This document shows, piece by piece, positions 55,049-64,000 of a stretch of 64,000 nt of DNA. The notes under the pieces were generated by a model. The model saw only the letters and a list, made by a program, of their open reading frames with translations, ran no database searches and was not told the DNA's origin. Both the position numbers and the translations under genes were made by a program. The stretch lies in NCBI RefSeq assembly GCF_038725785.1, contig NZ_CP109796.1, positions 4,154,001-4,218,000 of the forward strand, written 5' to 3'. Within the stretch, counting starts at the first letter, position 1, and each line of letters opens with the position of its first letter. This DNA is from Termitidicoccus mucosus. GTDB lineage: Bacteria; Verrucomicrobiota; Verrucomicrobiia; Opitutales; Opitutaceae.

Positions 55049-58000
55049 TTACCAAAGCAGGCTCACGCCGAGGTCGAAGCCGAAGCCTTTGACGCGCTCG
55101 CCAAATCCATACGAACCCTTGGCGCTCACACCAAGCGAACGCCCGACTTGCAGGGTGACGCCGAGGTCCACGATGCCTTTGCTGCCGCCGAGGTCGCTTT
55201 CATAGACCCTGTCGGCGACCGCGATCGCGGTGTCGCCCATGAATTCATAAAGATAGCTCACCCGGAGCCAGGGCATGATCTTGCAACCCGGCTTCCACTC
55301 ATGCTCGAGCCACAGGCGGAGGCCGGCGCGCCCCTCCAGCGAATCGGCGCTGTCAATATCATACACGCGGCCGACGTAATCGGTGGGGTCGTCGATGCTG
55401 TGCGTTTGATAAACGAGCTGGACCTGCGGCTCCCAGTTCACGTAACCGCCCCGGTCCAGAAACGAACGGCCCACCTCGATCGAGCCGGCCCAACTGTCGC
55501 CCTTTGTGCTGAAGGTAGGGTTGCCCGGCACGTTGATGTCATAATCCTCCGTCGCGCCGCGCCCCAGCAGGTCTACATACCAGCGGCCCACCTTGTAGGT
55601 TCCATAAACGCCGTAGCCATTGGCCTCGGTGCTCGTGCTGGTGATCGAGACCACGCTGTGCTGGTGCATGTCGGACTTGGCATAATCATAAAACGCGCCA
55701 ACGGCGAGGCGGCCTCCGCCGAGATTCCAGCTCCAGTCGGCGCCGACTTGCACGCCCTGCGTGTCGATTTTGCTGCCGTCGTAGAAATTCAGCTTGATCT
55801 CGTCGTCCTGTTGCAGGCCGTTCACCCAGAGCTGCAATCCGCGCGACGCGTCGAGCGTCCGCGTCACCATCAGGCGCTGGCTGAGCGAGGCCAGGGAGGC
55901 CTTGCCGATCAGGATCGAGGCGGCGTCCACGCCGAGCATGAGCGGAAGGGTGGGCGAAATCGACTGCGTCCAGCCCCAGGTGCCGTCGGAATTGCGCACC
56001 AAGGTGCGGAGGAGGCCGTTGTCCAGCTCCAGCGGCGCGCAGACCACGTCGGCGGTGACGGACGCGGGATCGGTGGTGATGAGCGGGGCCACGTTGGTCC
56101 AGTCGGCATCGTAGCGGAGAATCGCGTCCTGCTCGAACCGGATGTTGACCGTGCCGCTGACGGCGCCGGTGACTTCGAGGACGTCGTTTAGCACGAGGTA
56201 GCCGGTTTGGTCGGGGCCGATGCCAAGCACGATGGCGCCCGTGTCATGCCCGACATAGTTGCCCGTGAGGGTGACTTTTCGATATGGATTGGGGTCGCCG
56301 GTAATGAGTCCGCCGGCCTTTCCGATACGAAGCTCGCCGGCATTGGTCAGTGTGAACGATGCTCCGCCCGTGGTCAGCGGCTGGGCGTTGGGCACGCGCA
56401 ACACGCCGTTTTCCCTGATGTTGATGGCTTGGCGGACATGCGTGGCTCCGTCCACGGAGAGGTGAAGAAGGCCGCCGCCGACTTCCAGCACGCCGACATC
56501 CACGGCACCCCGCAATATGAGGCCCGCAGGGCCGGTCTTAACCAGCGTGCCCGCGGTGCCGGTGATCGCCCCGTCCCAGATCACCATCGTCCCCGTGCCG
56601 GACTGCCCAGCCGTATAAAGGGCGGCCGTCACGCCGTCGGCGATATCGACGGCGTTCGCCAGCGTGAGGGAGTTGGTGTTGGCGCGCAGCGTGCCGCTGC
56701 CGGTGAAGGATATGGGCGTCTCCCCGTTCCCCAACTGCGCGGTGGTGTCGAACGCGACCGCGCCGCCGGCGATCTCGATGCCGCCCTTGAAGACATTCGT
56801 CCCGGTGTTGGCAAAAGTGAGCATGCCCGCGCCGGTTTTCACGAGTTTGCCCCCGGGCGCGGACACGCCCGTGGTGCCGCCGATTTCCACGACAAAATCG
56901 GGATCGGCCGTGATGCCGCCGGAGCCGGTGAAGGTGTAATCGGCGGCGCTGGAGACCAGCATGTCGGAGACACGGGCGCCGCCCGTGCCGAGCTCGATGG
57001 AGCGGGCGGCGGCGGGAAGCGCGGCGTCGAACACCACGCGGTCGCCGGCGGCAAACTGGGTGACGCCGCCGGAGCCGGTCCAGTTATGGCCGGCGATGTC
57101 CCACGAGGGCGCGCCGCCGGTGCCCGTCCACGTGACCACGCGCGAGTAATCGGAAACGGCGTGGAGGATGAGGTCGCCCCCGCTTTGCGAAAGCGAGGCC
57201 GACTGGCGGCCCACCTCGGGCAGCACCTCGCCGTTGAGGGTGAGCTGGATGTTTCCATACAGCGAGCCGATGTTGCCGAGATTGAAGATGCCGCTTTGCA
57301 CGGACTGGATGTCGAGGCGGTTGCCGCCCGCGAGGGTGATCGCGCCGGCGCCCGCGAGCATGACGCGGTCGCTCAGCCCGTAGCCGTCCGTGCCCGTGCC
57401 GGCGAAGAGATCCATCGCGATGATGCCGCCGCTGGCGAGCGTGACGCTGTCGGTCAGCGTCAGGATTTGCGCCCCGGTGACGCCGTCCGCGCCGGGGCGG
57501 ACCAGCGAGGCGTTCAGCGCGACGCCGGTGGACAGCGTGCCCGAGCCAGCGAGCCCGAGGCCGGTGCCGTAGCTGATCGGCGCGGCGGAGTCCAAGGCGA
57601 AAACGCCGCCGCCGAGCACTTCAAGCACCGCGCCGTTGTCAAAGGCGATGCTGCCCGCGCGGAGCAGGCCGTTGAGGGACAGCGTGGCGCCCGTCCCCAC
57701 CTCGAACGAGCCCGCGTTGTTCGCGGCCCCGTAGGTCGCGCCACCGTCCAGCCGGAACACTCCCGCCTCCACCGTGGTGTCGGCGACGATGTCCGACACG
57801 TGCTCGCGAAACACCACCGTGCCCGCGCCGGTCTTGGTCACGGTGAGCACGGTGGTGCCGGTGGCCGAAACGGGATCGTGGAAGCGGATCGTCCGCCCGG
57901 CCGCGGCATCCAGGGTCAGCGTGCCGGTGGCGCCGCCGAAATACACCGCGTTGGCCGCGCCCGCCGCGCTCACCGTCATGGTGCCGCCGGTGGCGAGCGT

Positions 58001-59431
58001 GTCGGTGCCGGTGAGGGTCGCGCCGCTGGTGTTGCCCTCGAACACGATGTCGCCGCTGGTGGCCGCAAGCGTGAGCGAGCGTCCGTCGCCGGCGTAAATG
58101 GCACCGCCGTTGCCGCCCGCGTGGTTGTCCAAAAACGAAACCGCGCCGGCGATGCGCATGTCGGCGGAGGCGCTCATGGTCGCGAGCGCGCCGCCGTTGC
58201 GGGCCGCGATGTTGCGCGCGAAGGTGCCGCTGTTGTTTATCTCCAGGGCGCCCATCGCGAGCGCGCCGCCGTCCACTCCGGCTTGGTTGTCAAGAAACTC
58301 AAACGCCCCGTTCAGGGTCATCCGCGTGGCGCCGCGAATGCCGCCGCCGTTGCTCACGGCGGTGTTGCCCGTCACGGACAGCATGGCGCTGTTGATGTCG
58401 ATGTCGCCCGCCATCATGCCGCCGCCGGCGCCGCCGGCGCGGTTGTTTTTAAAAACCGTCGTCGCGCCGTTGAAGGACAGGGTCGTGCTGTTGGCGGTGT
58501 AGATGCCGCCGCCGTTGCCGGTGGCGCCGGCGCTGTTGCCCTCAAAAAAGGCGTCGCCTTGGAAGGTCAGCACGCCGCCATTGAGAAAGATCGCCCCGCC
58601 GGAGGCGCCCAGGCTGGCGTTTTTCCAAAAGGTCGCGCTTTGCATGAAAAGCAGGGTGTTGCCCGTGTTGCCATAAATGGCCCCGCCGGAGCGCCCGGCA
58701 GTATTGCTGGTGAACAGGGCGGTTTGCTGGAAGGTAAACTCCGAGCTGGCGTTCGCGCCGCCGGAGTAAATCGCCCCGCCGTTTCTGGCGTTGACGGTGT
58801 CAAACGTGCCCGTCGAGACCGAGTAGCCGGCCTTGTTGCCGTCGAAAACCACGGCGCCGGCGAACGTGAGGGAACCGTTCTGCGTCGAGACGGCGCCGCC
58901 GGTCGCGGTGGAGACGTTGTCTTTGAAAATCACATCCCCGGCGAGGATCAGGAGATTGGTCGCGGTGTTGCCGGCGACATACAAGCCGCCGCCGGTCGCG
59001 TTCATGTTGGCGTTTGCGACGATCAGGCGGTCCAGCGTCACGGTCTTGGCCGTGACGGCGGTGGCGTTGGTGAACCGCAAGGGCCGCTTGTTGACGGCCC
59101 CGCTCGCGTCCCAAAGCGCCCACTGGCCGGCGACCTGATCCTCCTGCCTGATGGTGATGCCGGACGCCGCGATCTCGGCATTCGTGCCGGACACCACCCA
59201 CTCATTGACGCCCAGCACCGTGCCGTTTGACAAGGTGACATTGCCGGAGCTGCCGGAGAGTTTCAGGATGTCATTGTTGGCGAGGCCGGGCAAGGCGTCG
59301 CCCGTCGAAAATGTATATTCGGCCGCCGGAAGCCGCGGGCCCGGCAGGGAAAGCGCGCACACGCAGGCGGCCGGCAGCAAACGGCGGAGGAAGGCAATAC
59401 GGGGGGCAAATGTTTTCATGGGATTCATCAT
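55049..59431 (-). CDS. Pmp-like autotransporter (FxxN/GGA repeats and beta-barrel)
   Basis: 1460 residues; Met5 is an alternative start. A signal peptide runs to about 37 (LPAACVCALSLPGPRLPAA). About 140-480 carries repeats typical of chlamydial polymorphic membrane proteins: FKDN, FDGN, FTSN, FWKN, FEGN, FKNN, FLDN, FARN and FLDN alternating with GGAVS, GGAIY, GGAIF and GGALA. About 480-1150 is a beta-helix with PATR-like strands (VTKTGAGTVVFREH, LVKTGAGMLTFANTG). About 1170-1460 is the autotransporter beta-barrel (LQLWVNGLQQDDEIKLNFYDG, GVYGTYKVGRWYVDLLGRG, YVNWEPQVQLVYQTHS, RAGLRLWLEHEW), ending GFDLGVSLLW. It would be displayed on the surface. It lies between the TonB receptor and the esterase, 22-24 bases from each, so it is part of a glycan-use operon. 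Confidence 0.9.
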   Translation of the reverse strand: MMNPMKTFAPRIAFLRRLLPAACVCALSLPGPRLPAAEYTFSTGDALPGLANNDILKLSGSSGNVTLSNGTVLGVNEWVVSGTNAEIAASGITIRQEDQVAGQWALWDASGAVNKRPLRFTNATAVTAKTVTLDRLIVANANMNATGGGLYVAGNTATNLLILAGDVIFKDNVSTATGGAVSTQNGSLTFAGAVVFDGNKAGYSVSTGTFDTVNARNGGAIYSGGANASSEFTFQQTALFTSNTAGRSGGAIYGNTGNTLLFMQSATFWKNASLGASGGAIFLNGGVLTFQGDAFFEGNSAGATGNGGGIYTANSTTLSFNGATTVFKNNRAGGAGGGMMAGDIDINSAMLSVTGNTAVSNGGGIRGATRMTLNGAFEFLDNQAGVDGGALAMGALEINNSGTFARNIAARNGGALATMSASADMRIAGAVSFLDNHAGGNGGAIYAGDGRSLTLAATSGDIVFEGNTSGATLTGTDTLATGGTMTVSAAGAANAVYFGGATGTLTLDAAAGRTIRFHDPVSATGTTVLTVTKTGAGTVVFREHVSDIVADTTVEAGVFRLDGGATYGAANNAGSFEVGTGATLSLNGLLRAGSIAFDNGAVLEVLGGGVFALDSAAPISYGTGLGLAGSGTLSTGVALNASLVRPGADGVTGAQILTLTDSVTLASGGIIAMDLFAGTGTDGYGLSDRVMLAGAGAITLAGGNRLDIQSVQSGIFNLGNIGSLYGNIQLTLNGEVLPEVGRQSASLSQSGGDLILHAVSDYSRVVTWTGTGGAPSWDIAGHNWTGSGGVTQFAAGDRVVFDAALPAAARSIELGTGGARVSDMLVSSAADYTFTGSGGITADPDFVVEIGGTTGVSAPGGKLVKTGAGMLTFANTGTNVFKGGIEIAGGAVAFDTTAQLGNGETPISFTGSGTLRANTNSLTLANAVDIADGVTAALYTAGQSGTGTMVIWDGAITGTAGTLVKTGPAGLILRGAVDVGVLEVGGGLLHLSVDGATHVRQAINIRENGVLRVPNAQPLTTGGASFTLTNAGELRIGKAGGLITGDPNPYRKVTLTGNYVGHDTGAIVLGIGPDQTGYLVLNDVLEVTGAVSGTVNIRFEQDAILRYDADWTNVAPLITTDPASVTADVVCAPLELDNGLLRTLVRNSDGTWGWTQSISPTLPLMLGVDAASILIGKASLASLSQRLMVTRTLDASRGLQLWVNGLQQDDEIKLNFYDGSKIDTQGVQVGADWSWNLGGGRLAVGAFYDYAKSDMHQHSVVSITSTSTEANGYGVYGTYKVGRWYVDLLGRGATEDYDINVPGNPTFSTKGDSWAGSIEVGRSFLDRGGYVNWEPQVQLVYQTHSIDDPTDYVGRVYDIDSADSLEGRAGLRLWLEHEWKPGCKIMPWLRVSYLYEFMGDTAIAVADRVYESDLGGSKGIVDLGVTLQVGRSLGVSAKGSYGFGERVKGFGFDLGVSLLW

Positions 59432-59453
59432 TTGTTATATTGGTTGCGCCCGG

Positions 59454-61805
59454 TCAGAGCTTGATGGTGTAGGCCAGCGAGAGGTTGAACTCCGGCATCA
59501 CCTGGCGGTTGCGCTGGATGACGTCTTGGTTGAGCAGGTTGGCCGCCGTCGCGCTGACCTCATGCTGCCATTTCCCGACGCGCCACTTGTAGGCAATGCT
59601 GGCGCGGGTGGAAAAATAATCGCCGATTTTAATATCCCGGAAACCCGAATGGGAGAGGACATACGTTTTCCCGTTGGGCAGCGTGGTGCTGATGCCGCCG
59701 CGGTCGGACCAGGGATAGGATTCGCCGGTGTAGGTGACGCCCAGGGTGGTGCGGAAGCCCCGCAGGAAGCCGCGCTTCCATACCTGGGTCCAGGCGAGGT
59801 AGGCGTTGTGCTGGGGGATGCCGGCCATGGGGCGGTTGAGCGCGTCGTAGTCGTTGCCCTTGTCGGTGTATTTGGCGTTGGTGTAGCCGTAGCCGAAGCG
59901 GAGGTTGGTAGTGAAGCGCGGGTTGTCCAGGCGGTAGGTCGCGTCGAACTCCAGCCCGCGCGAAAAGATTTCGCCGATGCGGCGGGTGTCGCCGTTGTCA
60001 TCGGTGGCCTGCACGCCGCGGCGGACGATATAAAAACCGCCAAACGTGAACCTGAGCCGGTTGTCGAAAACATCCACCTTCACGCCGTAATCGAGCCCGA
60101 AGCCGGTTTCGTTCTCGATGCTGGTGATGTCGCGGTCGGGGACGTAGCTGTTGGTTTGCGAGTTAACAAAAAAGGACCTGGCGTAGTTGGCGTAGCCGCG
60201 CACGCCCTCGACCACGTCGAAGTTGATGCCGATGTTGGGAGTGAAATTATCGACATCGAGCTTCCACGAACGGACGCCGTAGAAATCGTTTGTGGGGTCC
60301 TCGTCGCGGACCTCCTTTTCACGCCGCAGGTCCTGCTTCATGTAATCATAACGGATGCCGCCCGCGATGATAAAGCGTCCGCCCCAAGCCGCCGTCTGGT
60401 GCCGCAAGAACATGCCGTAAACCTCGGTGGTGCAGTCGTCCCAGCGGTAGAGGGAATAAAGATATTCATCCGGCGAGGGCCAGAAATAGTTGGGATTTTC
60501 CGGATCGAGCACCCGGCCGAAACCACTCGCGTTGGCGTCGGCGGCGGCCATCCGCCACTGGGGGTTGGTGCGGTTGTAACTTGAATAATCAATCGTGAAC
60601 AGGGTGCGGTTTTCGAGCGCGCCACGGGCCAGCCAGTAATGGGCGAGCAGGTCGGCCTGCGCGCCGTAGCCGGACTCGTCGCCGGAGCTGATGCCGGGAA
60701 GGCGGTTGGTGATCATGCCCGGGTTGGGCGTGGTCTCCACGCCGGAGCCATTCAGGGACGACTCATCATAAAAGGGGTTCACGCCGCCGGAGACGTTGTT
60801 CGACTGGCCATTCACATTGCGCTTGAACCAGTTGCCCGCGACGCGCAGGGACAGCACCCGGTTGAAGCGGTGCTCGAAGGTGGCGTTGTAGGTGACGAGG
60901 CTGCGCCAGCTCAGCTCGTTCGGCCCATACCAGTTGAAGCCCGCCACCTCGGTGGCGAGGCGCGGGTAAGTGGCCGCGCCGAGGCCGGTCCTGCCGCCAT
61001 GACGCACCGCCGGCACCGGCGCCGTGAGGTGTGCCAGGCGATCGGTGAACTCCGCCTCGATGAGCAGGCTGGTGTTTTGGGAAAATTTGTGCTGCACCGC
61101 GGCGGAGAGAAGCCGCGAGCGGAGGTCGGCGTAAGGCTGGTCGTAATCGGTCCTGAAATACGAGGCGTCGATGATGAACGAGGTCTTGCCGGACGGATGC
61201 ATGGTCAGCGGCCCCGTGACCTCGGCGTCGAAGCCGAAAAGATTGTTCGAGCCCACACGGGTGGCCAGCTTCGCGGTCTTTTTCAGCTTCGGTTTTTTGG
61301 TGACAATGTTGACCAGGCCGGCGGGCAGGCACTCGCCATAAACGGCCGCCGACGGGCCCTTGATGATTTCGATGCGCTCGATGTTGGCGCGATTGACCAC
61401 GCCGATGCGGAGGAAGCCGTTGCGCAATTGTTTCCCGACGCCGGTGCCGCGCATGTTGATATTGCCGCTGCCGGAATCAAACCCCCCGAACGAACTGGCG
61501 TAGGCAAAATCCTCTTCGAGGTCCGTGAAACCCAGATCCTCGATGAATTCCATCGTGATCACCTCGATCGCGTAGGGCAGGTTCTGGATTTTCTCGGCCA
61601 CGCGCGAGCCGGTGGCGGCCATCGAGGCGCCGTAGCCGTCGTCCGGCCGCGAGGTGACGGTGAATTCGGACATCTCGATGACATCCTCATCGGCAGGCCC
61701 GGCCGGGCGCTCTTGGGCCAGGCACAAGCCCGCGGCAAAGGTGCATGCGGTCAGGAGGAATCGCCACTTGGGACGGGGAAACGCCGGGGATGGGGATGTT
61801 TTCAT
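59454..61805 (-). CDS. TonB-dependent outer-membrane receptor
   Basis: 783 residues from the Met of MKTSPSPAFPRPKWRFLL; the open frame to 62069 lacks features. Signal peptide to about 30 (LLTACTFAAGLCLAQ). A TonB-box-like segment and plug follow: EDVIEMSEFTVTSRPDDGYG (a usual opening in Opitutaceae receptors), NLPYAIEVITMEFIEDLG, MRGTGVGKQLRNG, RIEIIKGPSAAVYGECLPAGLVNIVTKKP. The remaining 600 residues are a 22-stranded barrel pattern (AWGGRFIIAGGIRYDYMKQ, TLGVTYTGESYPW) ending in FNLSLAYTIKL. The plug resembles siderophore-type (FhuA-like) receptors. The setting among glycosidases and the absence of a SusD gene suggest oligosaccharide uptake, though iron or cobalamin uptake cannot be excluded. 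Confidence 0.9.
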   Translation of the reverse strand: MKTSPSPAFPRPKWRFLLTACTFAAGLCLAQERPAGPADEDVIEMSEFTVTSRPDDGYGASMAATGSRVAEKIQNLPYAIEVITMEFIEDLGFTDLEEDFAYASSFGGFDSGSGNINMRGTGVGKQLRNGFLRIGVVNRANIERIEIIKGPSAAVYGECLPAGLVNIVTKKPKLKKTAKLATRVGSNNLFGFDAEVTGPLTMHPSGKTSFIIDASYFRTDYDQPYADLRSRLLSAAVQHKFSQNTSLLIEAEFTDRLAHLTAPVPAVRHGGRTGLGAATYPRLATEVAGFNWYGPNELSWRSLVTYNATFEHRFNRVLSLRVAGNWFKRNVNGQSNNVSGGVNPFYDESSLNGSGVETTPNPGMITNRLPGISSGDESGYGAQADLLAHYWLARGALENRTLFTIDYSSYNRTNPQWRMAAADANASGFGRVLDPENPNYFWPSPDEYLYSLYRWDDCTTEVYGMFLRHQTAAWGGRFIIAGGIRYDYMKQDLRREKEVRDEDPTNDFYGVRSWKLDVDNFTPNIGINFDVVEGVRGYANYARSFFVNSQTNSYVPDRDITSIENETGFGLDYGVKVDVFDNRLRFTFGGFYIVRRGVQATDDNGDTRRIGEIFSRGLEFDATYRLDNPRFTTNLRFGYGYTNAKYTDKGNDYDALNRPMAGIPQHNAYLAWTQVWKRGFLRGFRTTLGVTYTGESYPWSDRGGISTTLPNGKTYVLSHSGFRDIKIGDYFSTRASIAYKWRVGKWQHEVSATAANLLNQDVIQRNRQVMPEFNLSLAYTIKL

Positions 61806-62085
61806 TGGGAGGATGCTGGTGCGGTTAGTGGATTCAACAAACGAAACGACGGGGAGCGGGGAGGAGGGAATGCAACATGAATGAACCCCGCCGGGGGATT
61901 CGTTCAACCGTGATGAATTGGTCTCCGCCAGAGACCGGCACCCGGCAACGACACCACGGTTGCGGGGACCAGTTCCGTGCCGGGCCGCGCGTGCCGCGGC
62001 GGGGGCTTCGTTTGCGAAACCCATGGCGAACCAGGCGCGCGGGCGGCGGCCTGGCACAAGGCCCTGCATATCGTGTTTTCAGTAC
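61806..62085. other. Intergenic region upstream of the TonB receptor
   Basis: About 280 bases before element B7. It presumably contains the receptor promoter. Sequence such as TTAGTGGATTCAACAAACGA is less GC-rich than its surroundings, but no clear promoter or operator could be assigned. No gene is seen. Confidence 0.4.
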
Positions 62086-62194
62086 ATTGGCGCGGCAGCG
62101 CCTGTAAGGCGAAGCCTCCGGCTGAGCCGCGGCTCGGCGGGGACGCCTCGCCCTGCCACCATTTGGGCCAATGGTGAGAGAAAATACTATATCA
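62086..62194. repeat. Palindromic element with hybrid B core (copy B7)
   Basis: Inverted copy of the 29413-29520 element. It begins ATTGGCGCGGCAGCGCC and ends GAGAAAATACTATATCA, two bases from the stop codon of the glycosidase at 62197. The core contains GGCTCGGCGGGGACGCCTCG and the altered arm GGCGAAGCCTCCGGCTGAGC. Confidence 0.75.
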
Positions 62195-62196
62195 GA

Positions 62197-63912
62197 CTAC
62201 AAATCCACTTGGAGCGGTGTGCCGATTCGGGCGGCGGCACCGGCTTGCGCACCGTTTATATACACGCGCAGGCCCGCGCCGCGGTGGAATTTTTCGCCGG
62301 TCTTGTCATAAATGATGGTGAGGTCGCGGCCGTGGTAGCGCACGTTTTCGAGGCAGAACCAATCCCAGTCTTCGGGGATGATCGGGTTGACGGTGAGCAT
62401 GTCGCCCTCGGCTGGGCGGAGACCGGCGAGCATGGTGATGACGAGATCGCAAAAGGTGGAGTGGTTGTAGTCCTTGCTGTGCTGCTCGGGCTGGCGCCAC
62501 TGGCCTTTGTTATATACTTTGAAACGCGCGCGGGAGAGCCAGTCACCGTTGAGGGGGTTGAGGTTTTCGTCTATCCAAGGGACGAGCGTGCCGTCGTCGA
62601 GGCGGAGTTTGTGCGAGCGGGCGTAGGTAAGGAAGGTGTCGAGCCAGATTGTTTTCAGCTCTGCGAAGTCGGCGGCAGCGGCGGAAACAGGAGCGCGGAC
62701 ATTCCTGTCCGCGGAATCGCGGGCTGAAAAGCCCGCGCTCCTTCGCGGATCGTTGATCACGTTGGCGAGCGCGGTGAGGGTTTGCGCGGTGGCAAAGGGC
62801 CAGGAGGGACCGTTCCACTGGCAGAAGCGGCGGCCGGAATAGGCGAGGAGGAAATATTTTCCGCGCTGCTCGCAGGTGGTCGGACCGAAGGGGGCGCGAA
62901 ATCCGTCCCAATCGGCAAGCTGGAGCCAGGCGTCATCGCGCGCCGGCTCCGGCATGGCGTTGTCGAAATACCAGGGCGTGTAGCCGTGGAGCTCGCGGTC
63001 GGTGTTGAGACGGAGGGCGGAGGAGGAAGACGGCGGGGTTTTCCCGCGAAAGGCGACTTTGTAGAAGCGGGTATTTTCGTCCCAGAGTTTTTCGTCGCGC
63101 AGCGCAAGGATTTCGGCGGCGGTCTTTTCAAATTCGGCGGCGGTGGCGGCGTCGCCGGCGCGTTTGGCGAGGGAGGCGATGGCCAGGGCGTCGGCCGCCA
63201 TGTAGGAGTTGATGGTGGCGCGGTAGTGATTGTCGGAGTCGTGGTCCTTCCCGCCAAACTCGGCGAAGGCGGACGATTCCTCCATGCCGTCGAAGAGGTC
63301 GCGCTGCCAGAAAAGACCGTTGGGATCGCGGCGGATTTTTTCCCACTCGCGGAAGTTGTGGACGAGCTTGGGGAGGAGTTCGCGGACGAGGGCGTCGGAG
63401 CCGGTGGCGCGCGCCTGCTGGAGGAGCGAGTCGGCGAGCCAGACGGAGTAGCGGCGGAGGAATTTTTCCTCGGCGACGCCGGCGAGCCAGAAGCGCGCGT
63501 AGTCGTCGAGGTAGCGCGGGTCGCGCAGCCAGCGGCCTTCGCGGAACTGGTGGCCGACGGGGCAGCTGATGATGTTTTCCGGCCCGGCGTGCGGCACGGG
63601 CGCGAGGAACTCGGTGATGACGTGGCCGCCGGCGGCGGTTTTGCGGATGTGTTTTCTGAACGTCCACCAGCGGAAATAATACGTGCGCTCGACATCGGGG
63701 TCGGGGCAGAGGAAGCGCGGGCAGTTTTCGAGGAGGAAGGCGGCGGCGGCGGAGTTTGTAATGGATTGTGGATACAGCTCGGTGTCGCGCGCGTTGAAGG
63801 TTTCCACATAATTGGAAACAACGGAATCGGGGATGATGGCGCCGGCGCCAGCGGTGTTAATATGCAACGGGAATTGCACCATGAGCATGGCGATCAGGAG
63901 GCGGTGTTTCAT
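62197..63912 (-). CDS. Secreted MGH1-like (GH63-related) glycoside hydrolase
   Basis: 571 residues from the Met of MKHRLLIAMLMVQFPLHI. A signal peptide ends around residue 22. The (alpha/alpha)6 barrel has the family pattern YYFRWWTFRKHIR, ISCPVGHQFREGRWLRDPRYLDDYARFWLAG, LFWQRDLFDGMEESSAFAEFG, NHYRATINSYMAADALAIASLA, GYTPWYFDNAMPEP, KYFLLAYSGRRFCQWNGPSWPFATAQTLTALAN, QPEQHSKDYNHSTFCDLVI. These match MGH1-like/trehalase-like glycosidases in Verrucomicrobiota glycan clusters. A palindromic repeat (62689-62742) is translated in-frame as part of an insert (RRSAGFSARDSADRNVRAP) in a surface loop. It lies upstream of the TonB receptor on the same strand. Confidence 0.83.
   Translation of the reverse strand: MKHRLLIAMLMVQFPLHINTAGAGAIIPDSVVSNYVETFNARDTELYPQSITNSAAAAFLLENCPRFLCPDPDVERTYYFRWWTFRKHIRKTAAGGHVITEFLAPVPHAGPENIISCPVGHQFREGRWLRDPRYLDDYARFWLAGVAEEKFLRRYSVWLADSLLQQARATGSDALVRELLPKLVHNFREWEKIRRDPNGLFWQRDLFDGMEESSAFAEFGGKDHDSDNHYRATINSYMAADALAIASLAKRAGDAATAAEFEKTAAEILALRDEKLWDENTRFYKVAFRGKTPPSSSSALRLNTDRELHGYTPWYFDNAMPEPARDDAWLQLADWDGFRAPFGPTTCEQRGKYFLLAYSGRRFCQWNGPSWPFATAQTLTALANVINDPRRSAGFSARDSADRNVRAPVSAAAADFAELKTIWLDTFLTYARSHKLRLDDGTLVPWIDENLNPLNGDWLSRARFKVYNKGQWRQPEQHSKDYNHSTFCDLVITMLAGLRPAEGDMLTVNPIIPEDWDWFCLENVRYHGRDLTIIYDKTGEKFHRGAGLRVYINGAQAGAAARIGTPLQVDL
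62689..62742. repeat. Palindromic repeat inside the MGH1-like gene
   Basis: Two nested hairpins, CGCGGACATTCCTGTCCGCG and GCGGGCTGAAAAGCCCGC, are flanked by AGGAGCGC and GCGCTCCT. The reading frame stays open through it. Confidence 0.65.
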
Positions 63913-63929
63913 GGGTTGGGGAATTATTT

Positions 63930-64000
63930 TTTCTCTCACAAAGGCGCAAAGGCACAAAGAAAGTCAAAAACGGAAAGAGGAAAACAAGCCGCCGACACCA
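63930..64000. repeat. Partial inverted word-repeat (CACAAAGGCGCAAAGGCAC type) at the window edge
   Basis: TCTCACAAAGGCGCAAAGGC is one arm of the repeat seen at 31104-31196. The other arm would lie beyond the window. It sits just upstream of the MGH1-like start codon. Confidence 0.45.

Noticed and set aside
56207-59230. Antisense frame of about 1000 codons over the Pmp-like autotransporter
   Set aside because: Low-complexity shadow. The opposite strand has a signal peptide, repeats and beta-barrel.

Overview
The window is GC-rich, densely coding bacterial DNA. It reads as a chromosomal segment of a Verrucomicrobiota bacterium, most likely family Opitutaceae. The indications are Gram-negative envelope genes (Kdo, heptose and Lpt functions), a Gfo/Idh/MocA oxidoreductase next to a DUF1080 protein, GntR-headed regulators with sugar-binding domains, autotransporter-associated repeat proteins, a TonB receptor with no SusD partner, and a Chlamydia Pmp-like autotransporter. 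The assignment is inferred from gene content, not from a marker gene. The many pectin, arabinan and sialoglycan enzymes suggest a polysaccharide degrader, perhaps gut-associated.

Layout. Bases 1-5400 (minus strand) hold a fused 2-oxoacid dehydrogenase E1, kdsC, lptC-like and lptA-like genes in one tight run, preceded by a class IV aminotransferase. A small nucleoid-type DNA-binding protein and hldD follow. From 8 to 20.7 kb lie two giant secreted pectin enzymes on the minus strand: a pectate lyase broken by a frameshift, and a rhamnogalacturonan lyase with autotransporter and FIVAR repeats. Next come a LysM lipoprotein, kdsD, an autotransporter-repeat protein and a sialidase/sialate-esterase/NHL fusion (21-29.4 kb). 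A region of sugar oxidoreductase, DUF1080, PAP2 phosphatase, GntR regulator, nucleotide-sugar epimerase and glutaredoxin-like genes leads to the core metabolic block gltB-gltD-lysA (36-43.8 kb). An IS110-type element sits just after lysA. After a DUF456 protein, a porin, an aldolase and a second GntR regulator, bases 49.7-64 kb form a minus-strand glycan-use cluster: MGH-like glycosidase, TonB receptor, Pmp-like autotransporter, esterase, GH127 arabinofuranosidase, and a second glycosidase.

The most unusual content is mobile and repeated DNA. (1) The IS110 element carries upstream of its transposase a foldable RNA with two internal-loop stems. Guide-like segments in one loop match the exact site where the element sits, and segments in the other match its own ends, as expected for an IS621-type bridge RNA. 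The target is a dispersed palindromic repeat, a second copy of which lies in-frame inside the lptA-like gene. (2) At least nine palindromic elements of about 105-145 bp are present. Seven share terminal inverted repeats but carry two different palindromic cores, and seven of the nine begin within about 10 bases of a stop codon. (3) Several other repeats lie in-frame inside genes or supply gene ends. (4) Three secreted carbohydrate enzymes end in a Gly-rich, hydrophobic, basic tail that looks like a sorting signal.
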